A stretch of 7,329 bases of DNA from the NCBI GenBank assembly GCA_030628785.1, contig DAOVQI010000156.1:1-7329 (forward strand). Reading direction: 5' to 3'. The notes below the pieces were generated by a model that was not told the DNA's origin, made no database searches, and saw nothing but the letters and a program-made list of their open reading frames with translations. This document shows positions 6,754-7,329 of the stretch, piece after piece (within the stretch, counting starts at the first letter, position 1; every line of letters starts with the position of its first letter). Source of the DNA: Bacteroidota bacterium. Lineage in GTDB: Bacteria; Bacteroidota; Bacteroidia; Bacteroidales; VadinHA17. Both the position numbers and the translations under genes were made by a program.

Positions 6754-7079
6754 ATGAAAAGCTTACTAATCGAAAAACGATATTTTGATATTGCAACTCC
6801 TGCACCCAGACTAAGGTTAAACGACTCTGTTCCAAACGTAATAAGATCAATAGAATACCTCCTGGTGAACATGTCAATGATAAAACCTGATCCAAATCCA
6901 TTTATTGAGGTAGCAAAATCCTCAGCATCATTTCCAATGAAGAAGTTGTAGGCGATTCCTGCATCTTCTCTGTAATTATTGACAAATTTTACTTCGAATT
7001 TTCCCTGGGCAAACAGGTTGCAGCAACTCAGAAGAACTAATGTAAGAAGAGTTGCGAGTGTGATTTTTTTATTCATCAT
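6696..7079 (-). CDS. Small secreted protein, probable 3'-truncated remnant of an outer-membrane barrel protein
   Basis: I chose the MMNKKITLATLLTLVLLSCC start at 7079, which gives 127 residues; starts at 7085 and 7076 are also possible. A longer frame reaches 7187 but only adds an untypical hydrophobic extension ahead of the signal peptide. The signal peptide ends near NLFAQ (21-25). The mature part (KFEVKFVNNYREDAGIAYNFF...SFNLSLGAGVAISKYRFS) has alternating, glycine- and aromatic-rich strands like small Bacteroidota outer-membrane barrel proteins, which are normally around 200 residues. After about residue 103 the character changes: the last 20 or so codons (from SISKLF to ADHEW) are largely the antisense of the permease 3' end, with a 58-bp convergent overlap. 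I infer loss of the 3' part, with the break close to the permease stop codon. Family assignment is tentative; it may be a pseudogene or an unusual short protein. Confidence 0.6.
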   Translation of the reverse strand: MMNKKITLATLLTLVLLSCCNLFAQGKFEVKFVNNYREDAGIAYNFFIGNDAEDFATSINGFGSGFIIDMFTRRYSIDLITFGTESFNLSLGAGVAISKYRFSISKLFIYSYLKASAGFFLLADHEW

Positions 7080-7214
7080 TTCCATTTTAAATGATAAGTT
7101 AAAAGTATATATTGAAAAAATTATCAATATGAACTCAAATATTATGCCTAAAATTGAATTACCATTATCCCAATCAGGCTTTTTCAAATATTTTAATGTA
7201 TCGGAATTTACTCT
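7080..7214. other. Non-coding upstream region of the small secreted protein gene
   Basis: This is AT-rich sequence with no convincing gene. On the minus strand, TACTTTTA at 7100-7107 is a one-mismatch -7 element that would start transcription near 7093; the best TTG lies 17 nt upstream, so it is weak. A perfect inverted repeat, ATATTGA (7109-7115)/TCAATAT (7124-7130) with an 8-nt loop, directly adjoins it. Open frames crossing this region on either strand look like chance. Confidence 0.35.
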
Positions 7215-7228
7215 CCGCCAGCTGGCGG
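7215..7228. repeat. Perfect 14-bp GC-rich palindrome
   Basis: CCGCCAGCTGGCGG is fully self-complementary and stands out from the AT-rich surroundings. It lies 11 bp from a second GC-rich palindrome. I suspect a dispersed intergenic repeat, but only one copy is visible here. Confidence 0.7.
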
Positions 7229-7239
7229 ATCATGAGATC

Positions 7240-7257
7240 GCCCCGCCCAGGCGGGGC
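7240..7257. repeat. GC-rich inverted repeat with 2-nt loop
   Basis: GCCCCGCC-CA-GGCGGGGC has perfect 8-bp arms. No T-run follows on either strand (TAAGTTC to the right; GATCTCATG on the minus strand), so it does not look like an ordinary intrinsic terminator. With the palindrome at 7215-7228 it forms a 43-bp GC-rich module. Confidence 0.7.
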
Positions 7258-7306
7258 TAAGTTCAAAAATTTCCCTTATCATATGGGTGATTCCGTAGAG
7301 ATTAAA

Positions 7307-7329
7307 AAAATCCAAAGTTCAAAATCCAA
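7307..7329. repeat. Start of a 14-bp tandem repeat at the right edge
   Basis: AAAATCCAAAGTTC (7307-7320) is followed directly by AAAATCCAA (7321-7329), an exact repeat at period 14 that is cut off by the window end. The number of units beyond the edge is unknown, and 1.6 units of A-rich sequence could be chance. Confidence 0.4.

Noticed and set aside
6749..6767. Terminator hairpin after the permease (AGTAA/TTACT)
   Set aside because: The stem is only 5 bp, includes the stop codon and has no T-run, so it is too weak to call.
7080..7187. N-terminal extension of the small secreted protein to an ATG at 7187
   Set aside because: It would put about 35 extra residues in front of a good signal peptide, and it spans AT-rich sequence holding promoter-like elements.
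6979..7260. 93-codon plus-strand open frame
   Set aside because: It is antisense to the signal peptide of the small secreted protein, its end is translated from GC-rich palindromes, and it has no recognisable domain.
1..7329. CRISPR array, tRNA, rRNA, insertion sequence or transposase
   Set aside because: No regularly spaced direct repeats, cloverleaf-like sequence, rRNA stretch or transposase motif was seen on either strand.

Overview
The window looks like chromosomal DNA from a member of the Bacteroidota. It is AT-rich, genes are packed on both strands, and no start codon has a clear Shine-Dalgarno sequence. Promoter elements resemble the Bacteroidota TAnnTTTG type, and the protein families fit: a BNR/VPS10-type propeller protein, TPR lipoproteins, MacB/FtsX-like permeases of about 800 residues, and small secreted barrel-like proteins. 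The genus cannot be named from sequence alone.

Layout. (1) 1-318, minus: the first 106 codons of a secreted BNR/sortilin-like beta-propeller protein that runs off the left edge. (2) 319-506: a divergent intergenic region with several inverted repeats. (3) 507-1304, plus: a TPR-repeat lipoprotein, followed by a strong intrinsic terminator. (4) 1409-4134, minus: a two-gene operon in which a sigma-54-dependent NtrC-type response regulator is translationally coupled (ATGA overlap) to a NtrY-like sensor histidine kinase. (5) 4135-4317: a divergent control region. (6) 4318-6753, plus: a large MacB/FtsX-type ABC permease. (7) 6696-7079, minus: a small secreted protein that looks like the front end of an outer-membrane barrel protein and overlaps the permease tail. 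(8) 7080-7329: a non-coding stretch with GC-rich palindromes and the start of a short tandem repeat at the right edge.

The most informative part is 4135-4317 with its flanking genes. A -24/-12 sigma-54 promoter (TGGCACG-N4-TTGAT, exact GG-N10 spacing) sits just ahead of the permease. About 87 and 109 bp upstream of its predicted start lie two copies of the same dyad, TGTAA-N7-TTACA, spaced 22 bp (two helical turns) apart. These are natural candidates for the enhancer of the divergently encoded regulator, and they also overlap the regulator's own predicted promoter. I infer a self-contained circuit: membrane kinase -> GAFTDA-variant regulator -> enhancer -> sigma-54 promoter -> one permease, with built-in autoregulation. 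No ABC ATPase gene is in the window, and the permease seems to be transcribed alone, so its ATPase must be encoded elsewhere.
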